A stretch of 5,657 nt of DNA from Gammaproteobacteria bacterium (GTDB taxonomy: Bacteria > Pseudomonadota > Gammaproteobacteria > GCA-001735895), in NCBI GenBank assembly GCA_024763185.1, contig JANTFY010000162.1, forward strand, positions 1 through 5,657. Direction: 5' to 3'. Below are positions 4,987 through 5,657 of this stretch, in pieces. The notes under the pieces are model-generated. The model was not told the origin of the DNA, did no database searches, and saw only the letters and a list, made by a program, of their open reading frames with translations. The position numbers and the translations under genes are program-made. Positions within the stretch are counted from its first letter, which is position 1, and every line of letters starts with the position of its first letter.

Positions 4987-5657
4987 ATGCTTCATGTTCT
5001 AGCAATCGGCAGCGCTGTTGCAATTGGAAGTAGCCTGGCATTTGTGCGCCGCTCCAGGACGTTAAGACGCAAACACCACTACACAAAAGCGCACATCAAG
5101 ACACAGCCGTTTCTCAATTCACAAAAGTCGTCAACCGATAACAAAGTACCAGGCACCAGAGAGAAACTTATTGCTCTACGGAAAGTTATTTCCATCTCCC
5201 TGGGTGGGACACAGGACCGAGATGAGCACCTTAAACAGATGGATGCACATCGAGGCAGGCATAACATTCAGACGGTGGAACGAAATCTTGACCGGAGAAT
5301 ACAAATTTCGCTTGGCCTCATGGGTTTGGCGGCAGTCAGTTCTTTTTTCTCCGCGCCGCTGTTACGCATTGCAGCTGCCGGCACCCTGTTGAACAACTTG
5401 CCGGTCTTTCAGGAACTGTTCAAGAACCTGAAAAAAGGCCGTATCACCACCGAACTGCTGGAAATCGTTTCCCTGATAAGTTTTCTGCTATCGGGATTTT
5501 TCTTCCTTGCCACGTTTGTCGCTTTTATTGCACTGCTGGACCTGAAGCTGCTGAGACGAACCGAACAGCACTCGCACCAGCAATTGATCGACCAGTTCGG
5601 TCAGAAATCGCATAGGATATGGGTACTCATCGATGGTGCCGAAGTCGAGATCCCGCT
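4987..5657 (+). CDS. P1B-like P-type ATPase, 3'-truncated by window edge (ATPase 3)
   Basis: The N-terminal 223 residues of a third ATPase; the frame runs open to the window end. Start: ATG with AAGGA 9 bases upstream. A short hydrophobic segment (2-20) is followed by an Arg/Lys/His-rich linker (21-104), then membrane segments near 105-138 and 157-184, then the start of the actuator domain (W-V-L-I-D-G-A-E-V-E-I-P at 212-223). That last stretch lines up with W-L-L-R-E-G-T-E-I-E-T-P of ATPase 2, and the order and spacing of segments match the same protein. As in ATPase 2, there is no HMA domain or CxxC motif at the N-terminus. The catalytic motifs and M4 lie beyond the window, so intactness cannot be judged. 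The gene has its own strong promoter at 4715-4743 and a long leader. The substrate is unknown. The assignment rests on domain layout and similarity to the neighbour rather than on TGES or DKTG. Confidence 0.85.
   Translation, partial: MLHVLAIGSAVAIGSSLAFVRRSRTLRRKHHYTKAHIKTQPFLNSQKSSTDNKVPGTREKLIALRKVISISLGGTQDRDEHLKQMDAHRGRHNIQTVERNLDRRIQISLGLMGLAAVSSFFSAPLLRIAAAGTLLNNLPVFQELFKNLKKGRITTELLEIVSLISFLLSGFFFLATFVAFIALLDLKLLRRTEQHSHQQLIDQFGQKSHRIWVLIDGAEVEIP

Noticed and set aside
5171..5392. + strand frame of 73 codons within ATPase 3
   Set aside because: It is an out-of-frame reading of ATPase 3, whose own frame has membrane segments and matches ATPase 2 in layout.

Overview
The window holds parts of at least three related P-type ATPase genes in tandem on the + strand, with one small ArsR-family repressor gene between the second and third. 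Genes are widely spaced, with AT-rich intergenic regions of 278, 402 and 456 bases. No insertion sequence, tRNA, rRNA or CRISPR array was seen. The ArsR protein resembles the arsenic-sensing repressors of gammaproteobacteria, and base composition looks mid-range by eye. A gammaproteobacterium is the best guess, but the sequence does not settle it.

Layout. (1) 2-1387: C-terminal two thirds of ATPase 1, cut by the left edge. (2) 1388-1665: hairpins, a 24-bp palindrome and a candidate extended -10 promoter. (3) 1666-3759: ATPase 2, complete, 697 residues. (4) 3760-4161: hairpins, a TATAAT box and a small palindrome ahead of the repressor. (5) 4162-4530: ArsR-type repressor with an E-L-C-V-C metal site. 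(6) 4531-4986: a near-consensus sigma-70 promoter followed by a long leader with a large imperfect hairpin. (7) 4987-5657: N-terminal third of ATPase 3, cut by the right edge.

The ATPases look like P1B (heavy-metal) pumps in their soluble domains: TGES, DKTGT, the N-domain HP pair and GDGIND are present wherever the window covers them. However, the intramembrane Cys-Pro-Cys metal motif is absent from both copies whose M4 helix is visible (T-F-G in ATPase 1, S-P-G in ATPase 2). The two visible N-termini have a short hydrophobic segment and a basic linker instead of a Cys-containing HMA domain. The enzymes therefore probably hydrolyse ATP and form an aspartyl phosphate, but their cargo cannot be read from the usual motifs. 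A cluster of divergent paralogues with separate promoters and a probable arsenite/antimonite-type sensor is the most notable feature. That the repressor controls the ATPases is inferred from position only.
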